From positions 1 through 64,000 of the forward strand of contig NZ_JAFCKF010000011.1 of NCBI RefSeq assembly GCF_018130545.1: DNA of 64,000 nt, read 5' to 3'. The notes beneath the pieces were generated by a model. It had not been told where the DNA came from. It made no database searches and was given only the letters and a program-made list of their open reading frames with translations. Made by a program: the position numbers and the translations under genes. Source of the stretch: Bradyrhizobium tropiciagri (GTDB lineage Bacteria > Pseudomonadota > Alphaproteobacteria > Rhizobiales > Xanthobacteraceae). Positions 54,215 to 62,458 of this stretch are shown one piece after another; position 1 is the stretch's first letter, and each line of letters begins with the position of its first letter.

Positions 54215-55585
54215 ATGACGACACAGGTTTTGGAAGACCCGACGAGGCCGGTGATCGATATCGGAATTCTTGCGGAGGAGGGCGCATGGAACGGAGCGCG
54301 CAAGGGCGTGTTGTTCCTGTGCGCGCTCGCGATCATTCTCGACGGATTGGACAACCAGGCACTCGGTTTCGCGATTCCGTCCATGATCAAAGAATGGAAC
54401 ATCACGCGCGGCGACTTCGCGCCCGCGCTCGCGTTGGGTTTCGTCGGGATGACGATCGGTACTCCGATCGGAGGTGTAGTCGGCGATCGGCTCGGGCGAA
54501 AGATCGCCCTGATCGCATCGGTCTTCCTGTTCGGCGCGGCCACGCTCGCCATCTCGGTCGCTCACAGCGTCGGAGAGGTCAGCCTCTACCGCTTCCTCGC
54601 GGGTCTGGGGCTGGGCGGTGCGCTTCCTGCCGCTACCGCGCTCATCGCGGAGTTCACGCCCAAGCGCAATCGCAGCTTGTCGGTGATGTTGGGCATCGTC
54701 TGCATACCTGTCGGAGGCATGGTAGGAGGCGTGCTCGCCGCGCAATTGCTTCCCGAATTCGGCTGGCGGATGCTGTTCGTCGTCAGCGGGCTGCTACCGA
54801 TGGTGGTCGCGGCCATCCTCGCGGTGGCGTTGCCAGAATCCCCGCAATATCTGCTGGCGAAGGGAGCCGATCCGAAAAAGGTGGCGAAGTCGGTGCGGAT
54901 ACTCGGCGAGACCGATACGGCATCGAGCGTCTTCGTCGACCGACGCGAGGTCGAACTGGAGCGCGCTTCGCTCGCTTCGTTGTTCGTCGCCACCCTTCGT
55001 TGCACCACGACTGGGCTTTGGATCGCCTTCTTCTTCTGCCTCTTGCCGGTCTACGTGCTCTACGCTTGGGCCCCCACGCTGCTGACCGGCAAAGGGTTCG
55101 ACGTCCCAACCGCTAGTTTTGCCCTCGCGCTTTTCAACTTCGGTGGCGTCGCCGGTTGCATCGTGACCGGATGGGCGATCGGCCGGTTCGGCACGCGGCC
55201 GGCCATCCTTACGGTTGCCGGCGCGGCGACGGTCGGTGCAGTGGTGCTGGCGTCGATGCCGATTTCAGTCGAGACCAAACCCCTAATTATGGGCCTGCTC
55301 TGCATCGAAGGCTTCTGCCTGCTCGGCGCCCAAGGCTCGCTCTATGCGCTGGCGGCCTACGTCTACCCCACGAATATCCGATCGACCGGTATCGGTGCGG
55401 CAGCCGGGTTCGGCCGGGCAGGTGCCATAGTCAGCGCCTATGCCGGCGCTTTCGCCCTGAACTACGGGGCGGCGGCGTTCTTCGCCATTATTGCTGCGTG
55501 CGTCGCCATTACGTTCGTGGCTGTTGCGATCGTCGACATCCATCAGGCCGCGCTACGGGGGGAACCATCGCGCGCTCCTACCTGA
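54215..55585 (+). CDS. MFS transporter, aromatic acid:H+ symporter (AAHS) type
   Basis: A 456-residue, 12-helix MFS protein with IILDGLDNQALGFAIPSM in the first helix (the DxxD-like motif of AAHS transporters), GGVVGDRLGRKIALI between helices 2 and 3, and FLAGLGLGGALPAA in helix 4. AAHS transporters import benzoate-type acids such as vanillate or protocatechuate. AGGGGAGG is five to ten bases before ATG 54215. Its place after folD suggests it imports the methylated substrate. Confidence 0.88.
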   Translation: MTTQVLEDPTRPVIDIGILAEEGAWNGARKGVLFLCALAIILDGLDNQALGFAIPSMIKEWNITRGDFAPALALGFVGMTIGTPIGGVVGDRLGRKIALIASVFLFGAATLAISVAHSVGEVSLYRFLAGLGLGGALPAATALIAEFTPKRNRSLSVMLGIVCIPVGGMVGGVLAAQLLPEFGWRMLFVVSGLLPMVVAAILAVALPESPQYLLAKGADPKKVAKSVRILGETDTASSVFVDRREVELERASLASLFVATLRCTTTGLWIAFFFCLLPVYVLYAWAPTLLTGKGFDVPTASFALALFNFGGVAGCIVTGWAIGRFGTRPAILTVAGAATVGAVVLASMPISVETKPLIMGLLCIEGFCLLGAQGSLYALAAYVYPTNIRSTGIGAAAGFGRAGAIVSAYAGAFALNYGAAAFFAIIAACVAITFVAVAIVDIHQAALRGEPSRAPT

Positions 55586-55614
55586 GCATTGCGGGATGTC
55601 GAATGAAGCCGATA

Positions 55615-55667
55615 CGTCAGGCTATCGAAGATCGCCAAACTGAATGGCGATTCTCGATAGCCTGACG
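55615..55667. terminator. Long inverted repeat after the MFS gene
   Basis: Arms 55615-55637 and 55645-55667 (CGTCAGGCTATCGA... ) pair over 23 bases with two mismatches and a seven-base loop. It lies 30 bases after the MFS stop and may end its transcript, but there is no T-run, and it could instead be the end of a mobile element. Confidence 0.5.
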
Positions 55668-55858
55668 TGTCGGCCTGGCCTCAATTTTGAGGGCAACAGC
55701 ACATAGTCCTCAATAGTCTTGTTCGTTGCATCCAACCTCATCACGAAAAGCAGGGCGGAGAAGATTTGCCACGAACGAACAGGGGACGTATCTGGTGCGG
55801 TTTCTGGTGCGGCGGCCGCGCTGTGGGCAACAAGAACGAAGTAAGCTATTGATCTCAT

Positions 55859-55910
55859 TGGTGGGCCCGGCAGGACTCGAACCTGCAACCAGACCGTTAT
55901 GAGTGGTCGG
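55859..55910 (-). pseudogene. 3' half of a tRNA with CAU anticodon, probable attachment-site scar
   Basis: On the minus strand the sequence runs GACCACTCATAACGGTC (anticodon arm, anticodon CAT at 55899-55901, one mismatch in the stem), then a T-arm CAGG-TTCGAGT-CCTG and the acceptor strand GCCGGGCCCACCA. The 5' half (acceptor and D-arm) is missing; no GGGCCC start is present at the right distance. tRNA 3' ends are usual integration sites for genomic islands. Confidence 0.75.
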
Positions 55911-55994
55911 GCGAGCCCTGGGGCATCTGTGCGCAATGAGGGCCAGTAGGTGATTTTGAGCGACCCCAGCTCATGTCCGCCGGGAGAGATCCTG

Positions 55995-56828
55995 CTACAC
56001 CCGCATCGGGAGGAAGCGGATCAGCTTCCCATGGTAAATATCGACCGTGTCACGCCGAAACGAAGACGAAGCTTTTACGACCTTAACAACGTGCTGCATG
56101 GAGCCAGGCCCCAAGGGCAGGATCATCGTGCCGCCAGGTCTGAGCTGATCGAATAATGGTTGGGGAACGTGATCGACTGCACACGTTACGATGATCTTGT
56201 CGAACGGGGCGGCCTCGGCCCAACCGAAATATCCGTTGCCTTGTTTGGCGGAAATGGAGGCATATTCCTGATGACCGTGCCCGACCAGCTTCTCGTGCTT
56301 GCCTTTAGCCCTGTCAGCAAGCTCTCCGACGATCTCGACGGTCCATATTCTGTCCGTGAGATGAGCGAGGTAGGCAGATTGATAGCCAGATCCCGTACCA
56401 ATCTCAAGAACACGGTCGCCAGGTAACACTTCGAGTGCACTCGTCATCCGCGCGACAATGCCCGGTCCGGAGATAGTCGCGCCATAGCCAATGCCCAGAT
56501 AGGCATTGTCGTAAGCGCGGATCATGTCATGGGCGAGGACGAACTGATCTCGTGGCGTCATCAGAAACGCCGTCGCGCCCCGCGGCTCCCAGATGTCTCG
56601 ATTCGATCGGAGCGCCAGATATCGCTGCCACCTGTTCGCCAGCAATGGCGCTTCTTCTCCGCGGTTGACTTCCATCCACCGAATGAAATCCTCCCGGTTG
56701 TCGAGCGGCGGCGAATATTGAGGTGCTTGATGCTGTTCAAAAGCCATGGCGGGCAATGCCGCGCTGGCGAACGCGCCCGCCAAAACAGCACGTCTTGTCA
56801 GCCTGCACCGATCGGAAGCTTGGCTCAT
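55995..56828 (-). CDS. Exported protein-L-isoaspartate O-methyltransferase homologue
   Basis: A 277-residue protein. The N-terminal 30 residues are a signal (RLTRRAVLAGAFASAALPAMA, Tat-like twin arginine). The body has an added 90-residue region, then the PCMT methyltransferase fold: DRVLEIGTGSGYQSAYLA, IWTVEIVGELADRAK, FDKIIVTCAVDHVPQPLFDQLRPGG. PCMT repairs isoaspartyl residues by methylation with S-adenosylmethionine. A periplasmic PCMT is unusual because SAM is cytosolic, so the true substrate or cofactor use may differ. Confidence 0.82.
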   Translation of the reverse strand: MSQASDRCRLTRRAVLAGAFASAALPAMAFEQHQAPQYSPPLDNREDFIRWMEVNRGEEAPLLANRWQRYLALRSNRDIWEPRGATAFLMTPRDQFVLAHDMIRAYDNAYLGIGYGATISGPGIVARMTSALEVLPGDRVLEIGTGSGYQSAYLAHLTDRIWTVEIVGELADRAKGKHEKLVGHGHQEYASISAKQGNGYFGWAEAAPFDKIIVTCAVDHVPQPLFDQLRPGGTMILPLGPGSMQHVVKVVKASSSFRRDTVDIYHGKLIRFLPMRV

Positions 56829-56968
56829 CTTGTGATCCTAATCCGCCAGATGTTCTAGCAGCAAGAGAAATATAGCGAGACGAGCGCCGAGTGCCGTTAC
56901 TTGAATTGGAACGTTCGGGTAAGCTGCAATAGCTCCGCGTGGACCAAGGCCGCTGAACGACGACAAGA

Positions 56969-58672
56969 ATGCATTCACCAGTCGACAGACCGTACCAGCG
57001 TTTGCAACTGCTTCTCGCGGCCGTCGGCATCGCCGGGGTTGTTGCCACCGCAGCGGAAGGGTCCTCCAGGCAACCGATTCCGGCTCAATTCACTCAAGCC
57101 GAAATGTTCTCGAAACCGATCGACGAAGCGGCAAAATCCGGTCTCGCACGGAGAAAGCTGTCGGGAATAACTGTCCCGCATCATCTGCTGGCGGCTAGGT
57201 TGATCGCGCAGGCCTTTCAATCGATCGAAAGCCGGCGCATAAAGAAAGTCATTGTCGTTTTTCCCGACCACTTCAAACGGTCAAACCTGCCGTTTGCGAC
57301 GACTGACCGTCCGTTCGACACCGTTTTTGGTCGAGTCGAGATCAGTCTGCCCGACGTTCGGACTTTGCTTGGGGCACGACGGCTGGTCGCCCGATCGGAT
57401 CTGTTCGAGCGCGATCACGGGATTGGTGCGATTGTCCCATTCGTCAGGCATTACCTGCCAGACGCCCGGATCGTCCCGATCGCAGTTTCTCTTCGTTCGC
57501 AGCAAGTCGATTGGGATCAGCTCGTTGCAGTCCTGCATTCGATCGTTTCTGACGACACGCTGGTGGTTCAGTCCACCGACTTTTCGCACTATCTGCCGCT
57601 CGAGCAGGCGATGCAGCGGGATCAGGAAGTTCTGAATGTTCTTGCTTCCGGTGATCTCGCCTCGGTCGCGCGCCTGAGGCAACCACAGCATATGGACTCG
57701 CGCGGGTCGCAGTACCTGCAGATGCGAATACAGCAGGAGTTCTTCAAGAGCCGGCCGCTGATCGTCTATAATTCGAACTCACACGCATTTGCCGACGGCC
57801 GAAATGGACTGACGACCACCTACATCGTTCAGTTTTATGAGTCCGATCCGTCAATGCAGATCGGGCAGGACCTCCCCGGATCGAAGGTATTCTGCTTCGC
57901 CGGCGATACTTTCTTTGGACGAGGCCTGTTGCGAGTTCTATCGACGCGGGACGAGCAGCAACGCTTCCTTCGGGAGGCGCGCAGCGTGTTGAACGGTTGC
58001 CGGCTCATCGTGAATCTGACCGGCGTCATCGTTCCGGAGATTCCGTTGAAGCTTGAGCCTATGATGCTGGCAATGCCCTCGATCCTCACTTTGGAGGCGT
58101 TGAAAGCCATGAACATTGTTGGCGTTAGTCTTGCCAATAACCATGCTATGGATCTCGGGTCCGCGGCCTTCGATCAAATGAAAGGAATTCTGTCCGACGC
58201 CCATATCACCACATTGACGCAAGGGCAGATCGTCGACTTCGGAGGCTTTCGCTTGACGGCGCTGACCGATCTCGACAATCAAAGCCTTCGGAGCGAAGGC
58301 GTGATCGGATCGGACGACATCGCGCGGCTCGCGGCCTCGCATGCCAAGCCACCAGTTTTCGCGATGATCAATTGGGGCTCGGACTACGTCAACAGGCCGG
58401 ACCCGCGTCAGATTGAGTTGAGATCGGAGCTCCGGCAGTCAGCAATTTCGCTAGTGATCGGTGTCCATCCTCACTTCGCAGCCTTAGATCTGGATCTGCT
58501 TGAAGGGGGCGAGGGGATCAGCGTTCACTCGTTGGGTAACTTCATTTTCGATCAGACTTCACGCGTTGCCTCCGGCAGTATCCTCGAGGTTCGCGTCTTC
58601 ACACAGGGGACCTACTTCGTGCGCCTTGTTCCCCATCGCAATTTTTTCGAAGCCGCACTGCAGCAACGATAG
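56969..58672 (+). CDS. MEMO-family/CapA-type metallophosphatase fusion protein
   Basis: A 567-residue, apparently exported protein (signal QRLQLLLAAVGIAGVVATAA). Residues about 50-290 form a MEMO (AmmeMemoRadiSam B) domain: SGITVPHHLLAARLIAQAF, VIVVFPDHFK, VVQSTDFSHYLPL. Residues about 300-560 form a CapA/PgsA-type metallophosphatase: FAGDTFFGRGL, GVSLANNHAMDLG, GVHPHFAALDL and HSLGNFIFD. Both halves retain their typical His/Asp motifs. I infer a periplasmic enzyme, perhaps acting on cell-surface polymers; the actual substrate is unknown. Its stop is near the convergent MORN gene (12 bases). Confidence 0.8.
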   Translation: MHSPVDRPYQRLQLLLAAVGIAGVVATAAEGSSRQPIPAQFTQAEMFSKPIDEAAKSGLARRKLSGITVPHHLLAARLIAQAFQSIESRRIKKVIVVFPDHFKRSNLPFATTDRPFDTVFGRVEISLPDVRTLLGARRLVARSDLFERDHGIGAIVPFVRHYLPDARIVPIAVSLRSQQVDWDQLVAVLHSIVSDDTLVVQSTDFSHYLPLEQAMQRDQEVLNVLASGDLASVARLRQPQHMDSRGSQYLQMRIQQEFFKSRPLIVYNSNSHAFADGRNGLTTTYIVQFYESDPSMQIGQDLPGSKVFCFAGDTFFGRGLLRVLSTRDEQQRFLREARSVLNGCRLIVNLTGVIVPEIPLKLEPMMLAMPSILTLEALKAMNIVGVSLANNHAMDLGSAAFDQMKGILSDAHITTLTQGQIVDFGGFRLTALTDLDNQSLRSEGVIGSDDIARLAASHAKPPVFAMINWGSDYVNRPDPRQIELRSELRQSAISLVIGVHPHFAALDLDLLEGGEGISVHSLGNFIFDQTSRVASGSILEVRVFTQGTYFVRLVPHRNFFEAALQQR

Positions 58673-58684
58673 TGCCATCCAGCA

Positions 58685-60556
58685 TCACCGCTTCGGCATT
58701 CGCGGCCTGAAATACGTCAGGTCAACCACCGGTGAGGTGACTACCGATCCATCGGTCAACTTCAGCAACAGTTGGAACTTGTGTCGCGATGTCTTGGGTG
58801 CTGAGATATCAAGATCAAAGCTCTTGACGGTGCCTTGAGCGATGCTTGCCTGCCAGCTCTTTGGCAGATGAATTTGATACGAGGTTCGCCCGACTGACAA
58901 CAAGCTCGGCGAACTCTGCATCTTTGAACCGCGGTCAGACGCGTCATCACAGCCAGCTTCGCCCATCTCGATGTCGAAAGACACTAGAGGTATGTTCAAA
59001 GAAAACGGCGAGGATTTCGATTTGAGTTCACCGTCGTTCGATTTCCATTGGTATTCGATCTTACCGGACATCTTCGTGAAAATGACGTTCTGCTCGGGGT
59101 AGACAAAATCAGCAAGCCGACCAAATAGGCCAGTCTTCTTGACCTTACTCACGCAGACCGCGAGAGCCTTCTCGTTCTGATCTTCCGTCGCATCGCCGCG
59201 GGGCATGTTGCAGTGAAACGCAAGGTCGTTAGTCTTGGGTCTGTCGGACATTTTTTGGTGATAGAGACCGAGTGCGGCTTTCTTCAATCGCTCGGTATCG
59301 ACGCCGAAGCCGCGGAGGCTCTCAACAATAGAGGCCTGTTTGGTGCCGTCGAATGAGCCCAGTAGCGCAGTGGTCTGCTGGGTGCGTCGATCGGCCGTAC
59401 CCAAACTGAAGGTCAGTTTTGCGCCGATGACTTGTCCCCATCCGAGATTCCGAAATACGATGTCCGGTCTATAGGCCGTGTCGATCCCGCAATATCCGGG
59501 ACCGGTCTGGGAGGCCTCCAGATAAGGCTCCGGATCGAGCGTGCTTGACGCTACATCCAGAAATGCGTCGGCGATGACCGCTGGTTGAACGCCCTCGTTC
59601 TGGACCTGTACCTTCATGAATACGGAAGCGAACTGATTGTCGTTATAGATCGAAGGCAGGCTGTCCTCATACCCGGACGATATCTCGCCGCCAGCCTTCC
59701 AGGCCTCGCGAAATGCCTTTGAGCCCGGTTGGATGGTCATCATTCCGGGCGAGAACTCGGCGTCGTAGACGTGAGCTTCAGTACCGGGATCAGCGTCGGC
59801 GAAGGCGCGGTTTTTCTCCTGATCCAGCGTCAGCTTCAGCTTCACTGAGTTGGAAGCGGCGGCGAGCCGTGGCTTTAGCGAATGCGGAATCGGCGTGACG
59901 TCGGGAATCTGCGCCCGGCTGATTTCCACACCTTGGTCCCAGACAGTCCAGTATGACCCGCCGGCTAGGAGGAGCTTTCCTCGACCGTGTCTTGAACCGT
60001 TCCGAAACCCGCCCTGATAGATCGAGCCATCGCTTGAAGCGTATCGGCCTTCGCCGTCCATCTTTCCCGCAACAAACTCACCGTCATACCTGTCGCCGTT
60101 TTCCAGCTTCAATATTCCATGGCCGTCCATCAATCCGTTCACCCAGTGCCCGGAGTAGGAATACCCAGTACGGAAGACGAGAAGTACTCCGTCTCCTTCC
60201 GGACGACCGTCCTTTAAGGTCCCTTTGAAGACGCTGTAGATATACTGGCGATCGTAGTCGGGGGCGCTCTTGACGCGCCAGCTCAAGGTGCCGACGCCGC
60301 TTGCCAGAGTACTGTCATCCGAGCGGACTGGAGCGCGAGGCTCCCAGAGGAAATCGAGATCGAGTTCAGGATGGGGGTCCCAAACCCGGAACTCCTTGCG
60401 GATCAGGCTACGTGTTTCGCTGCTCCACACGACCTCGGTTCTGTTCTTCCAAGCGTCGTCGGCAAATGCCTGTTCTACGAATAGCGGCGAGATCGTCAAC
60501 AGCGCGGTGAAACACGTGCCGGCGAGTATTCGAGCCGCATCATTTCGTTCGCGCAT
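58685..60556 (-). CDS. Secreted MORN-repeat protein
   Basis: A 623-residue protein with a signal peptide (LAGTCFTALLTISPLFVEQAFA). Residues about 110-200 hold several MORN repeats (DGRPEGDGVLLVFRTGYSYSG, GLMDGHGILKLENGDRYDG, GKMDGEGRYASSDGSIYQG, GSRHGRGKLLLAGGSYW). The large C-terminal region is beta-rich and unassigned. MORN proteins often bind membranes or scaffold other proteins. It is convergent with the MEMO/CapA gene and divergent from the secreted-hypothetical/TIR operon. Function unknown. Confidence 0.75.
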   Translation of the reverse strand: MRERNDAARILAGTCFTALLTISPLFVEQAFADDAWKNRTEVVWSSETRSLIRKEFRVWDPHPELDLDFLWEPRAPVRSDDSTLASGVGTLSWRVKSAPDYDRQYIYSVFKGTLKDGRPEGDGVLLVFRTGYSYSGHWVNGLMDGHGILKLENGDRYDGEFVAGKMDGEGRYASSDGSIYQGGFRNGSRHGRGKLLLAGGSYWTVWDQGVEISRAQIPDVTPIPHSLKPRLAAASNSVKLKLTLDQEKNRAFADADPGTEAHVYDAEFSPGMMTIQPGSKAFREAWKAGGEISSGYEDSLPSIYNDNQFASVFMKVQVQNEGVQPAVIADAFLDVASSTLDPEPYLEASQTGPGYCGIDTAYRPDIVFRNLGWGQVIGAKLTFSLGTADRRTQQTTALLGSFDGTKQASIVESLRGFGVDTERLKKAALGLYHQKMSDRPKTNDLAFHCNMPRGDATEDQNEKALAVCVSKVKKTGLFGRLADFVYPEQNVIFTKMSGKIEYQWKSNDGELKSKSSPFSLNIPLVSFDIEMGEAGCDDASDRGSKMQSSPSLLSVGRTSYQIHLPKSWQASIAQGTVKSFDLDISAPKTSRHKFQLLLKLTDGSVVTSPVVDLTYFRPRMPKR

Positions 60557-60726
60557 CGAATGCTTATCCGATCATGAGAACCGGCATCAACCGTTGCCAT
60601 GTGAGTAAAGGTTAGCGAACGAGCAGACCGTGGGCAAGACCCGGGAGCCATATGTCCTTGTCAATCAGGCGTTGTAACACCTATAGTCGGAGGGGCGTAA
60701 AGCCTTGAGGATGTGGTGAACGTACG

Positions 60727-61392
60727 ATGCGTCGTATGCTTGCAGCTGTTCTTGCGTTCGCTTTGCTGGCGACCGGTCGGGCGCCGGCCGAGACCGGGGC
60801 GACGCGGGTGATTATGCTGTTCGTCATCAATACGCCCGATGACAATGCGATGAAGGGCGTCACCGAATGGATCCAGGCGTTCAAGAACAATCTTCGGTTT
60901 TTGCTGTCCGATTTTGCCAACGAGAACCCAGGCACCGACCCGGTCTTTAAGGTTTTGCTCGTCTCAAAAAACGTGGAGACGGCCGATACTGATCTTCTCG
61001 AGAGCTCGTTTCTGACCCAGCCCAGTCTACAGGTTCTCAGTACGATCGGCCGGTTCGCCGGCCACTCGACTTTTGTCGATAATGACATCTATCTCGGAGA
61101 CCTTAGAGGGCGGCTCAAGGCCCCCTACGTGCACTTCTCCAGGGAGATTGAGCCGGGTCTCTACTCGATTAACCGTGAAGCCCTGGCCGTCGTCACGCTC
61201 TATGCATACGGAATGGCGCTGGCGAAGGCATCGCCGGCTGATAGTAGCCGATATGTCATATGCAAGGTTCTTGATCGCGCGAATATGTACAGGGATCGCG
61301 ATCTCGGCGCGGACATGAAAATGTACTTCGACGAGCTCTTCAAAGCGATTTCGTACGAGCTGGAGGCTCGCGCATGCGGCGGCAAAAAGTAG
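60727..61392 (+). CDS. Secreted hypothetical protein, first gene of the TIR-WD40 operon
   Basis: A 221-residue protein with a signal peptide (MRRMLAAVLAFALLATGRAPA). The mature part reads ATRVIMLFVINTPDDNAMKG, KVLLVSKNVETADTDLLESSF, VDNDIYLGDLRG and NREALAVVTLYAYGMALAKA. The alternating strand/helix pattern suggests a compact alpha/beta domain, but I do not recognise it. It overlaps the next gene by 19 bases, so the products are probably made together. Confidence 0.65.
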   Translation: MRRMLAAVLAFALLATGRAPAETGATRVIMLFVINTPDDNAMKGVTEWIQAFKNNLRFLLSDFANENPGTDPVFKVLLVSKNVETADTDLLESSFLTQPSLQVLSTIGRFAGHSTFVDNDIYLGDLRGRLKAPYVHFSREIEPGLYSINREALAVVTLYAYGMALAKASPADSSRYVICKVLDRANMYRDRDLGADMKMYFDELFKAISYELEARACGGKK

Positions 61393-62441
61393 TTCGCTGC
61401 GCAATCGTCGTCTTTTGCCTTCTGGCCGCCGCGCGACCGGTCCGCCCTGCCGACCAGATTTCGGTCCGGACGCTAGTTCCGACATTCACGAGCAGCACTA
61501 GCCTGGGGGCCAATGCGTCAACCATTCTGGCGTTAAGGCTTTGGACAACGCTTCGCCCGCGTCCCAATCCAAATCCGAAGGATCTCTATTTCGGGTCGGG
61601 ACAAATCGAATGGTCAGAACGCGTCATCGAGAGCACACCGGATGCCGCCAATCAGATGGCGCTCGAAACCGGCAGCGATCTCGCCTTGTGGGGCGGTGTC
61701 GAGGAGTACGGATCCGGGATCGTCGTTCTCGCGAACCTCCGCGTTGTTCGCGATCGACCTGCCACCGATACCCTCCAAAAATGGGTGGTAAAATTTCGGG
61801 ACCAGCGGATTGAGCTCAGGCTCCCGAGCAACAATTATCAGTTTTCCCCGCTGGTTATTCCAAAGGATGTCGCAGCGAAGTATTCGCGCCCGAACCAGAT
61901 CACCGTGTGCGAGCAGAAAAGCCCGGATTGCGCCGGAAGGCGTTTGGGTAGCCCGTTTCGCTCGATCAGGATTGATGGCGATTTTGCTCTGGTGAGGCAG
62001 CCGAGCGGCGCTACCGGCTGGGTGCTGCTTCCGGATCTGTCCCAGGCTCAGGGGGAAGTGATAGATTTCACCGCGGCGCTGATCTCGTATCTCCGAGGCG
62101 ACTTCGAACAAGCCGAGCAACTATTCTCCAGGGTACGCGATTCCCGGACGGACAGCCTCGTGCATAACGATGCAACGTTGCTTGCCGGAGTCTCACGATT
62201 TCGCCGAGGTGAGGGAATCGATGGCGTGCGCAGTGCTCACGAGCAAAACCCGTACTCGCGTTTCGGGGTTCAGGCGCTCGTCATGGCGAACATCTCGATG
62301 GCTCAGGCGGCGCAGTCAGGGGAGAGCAGGACCGCCAACCTGAAGGAGGCTAACAGCTTGATCGAGTCCTACCGGCACCTCTTCTCCGATACCGATCCCT
62401 GGCTTGTCGGTGTGGTCAGGTCGTTGAGCCCACCCAACTAG
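61374..62441 (+). CDS. Secreted hypothetical protein, possible SH3-like and tetratricopeptide-like segments
   Basis: A 355-residue protein with a signal peptide (AIVVFCLLAAARPVRPADQ). Residues about 40-130 resemble a periplasmic alpha/beta domain (SGQIEWSERVIES, GSDLALWGGVEEYGSGIVVL, similar to GPI-anchor/AMIN-like stress proteins). A middle part (GDFALVRQPSGATGWVLLPDL) looks like an SH3 domain, and the last 130 residues (RGDFEQAEQLFSRVRDS, DATLLAGVSRFRRGEG) look like TPR helices. It overlaps the previous gene and precedes the TIR-WD40 gene by 17 bases. No function assigned. Confidence 0.65.
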   Translation: MRRQKVVRCAIVVFCLLAAARPVRPADQISVRTLVPTFTSSTSLGANASTILALRLWTTLRPRPNPNPKDLYFGSGQIEWSERVIESTPDAANQMALETGSDLALWGGVEEYGSGIVVLANLRVVRDRPATDTLQKWVVKFRDQRIELRLPSNNYQFSPLVIPKDVAAKYSRPNQITVCEQKSPDCAGRRLGSPFRSIRIDGDFALVRQPSGATGWVLLPDLSQAQGEVIDFTAALISYLRGDFEQAEQLFSRVRDSRTDSLVHNDATLLAGVSRFRRGEGIDGVRSAHEQNPYSRFGVQALVMANISMAQAAQSGESRTANLKEANSLIESYRHLFSDTDPWLVGVVRSLSPPN

Positions 62442-62458
62442 GCCGAGACCCAAAAAGG

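Larger units (their letters stand above)
55586..55994. other. Non-coding junction with a long hairpin and tRNA remnant
   Basis: About 400 bases without a supported gene. Contains a 23-base inverted repeat and a tRNA 3' fragment (listed separately). A minus-strand frame (55622-55936) exists; part of it (FVMRLDATNKTIEDYVLLP) looks vaguely recombinase-like but not enough to call. Confidence 0.5.

Noticed and set aside
55622-55936. Minus-strand frame with a weakly recombinase-like stretch near the tRNA scar
   Set aside because: The similarity is by impression only, the frame runs through the tRNA remnant, and no catalytic domain is present.
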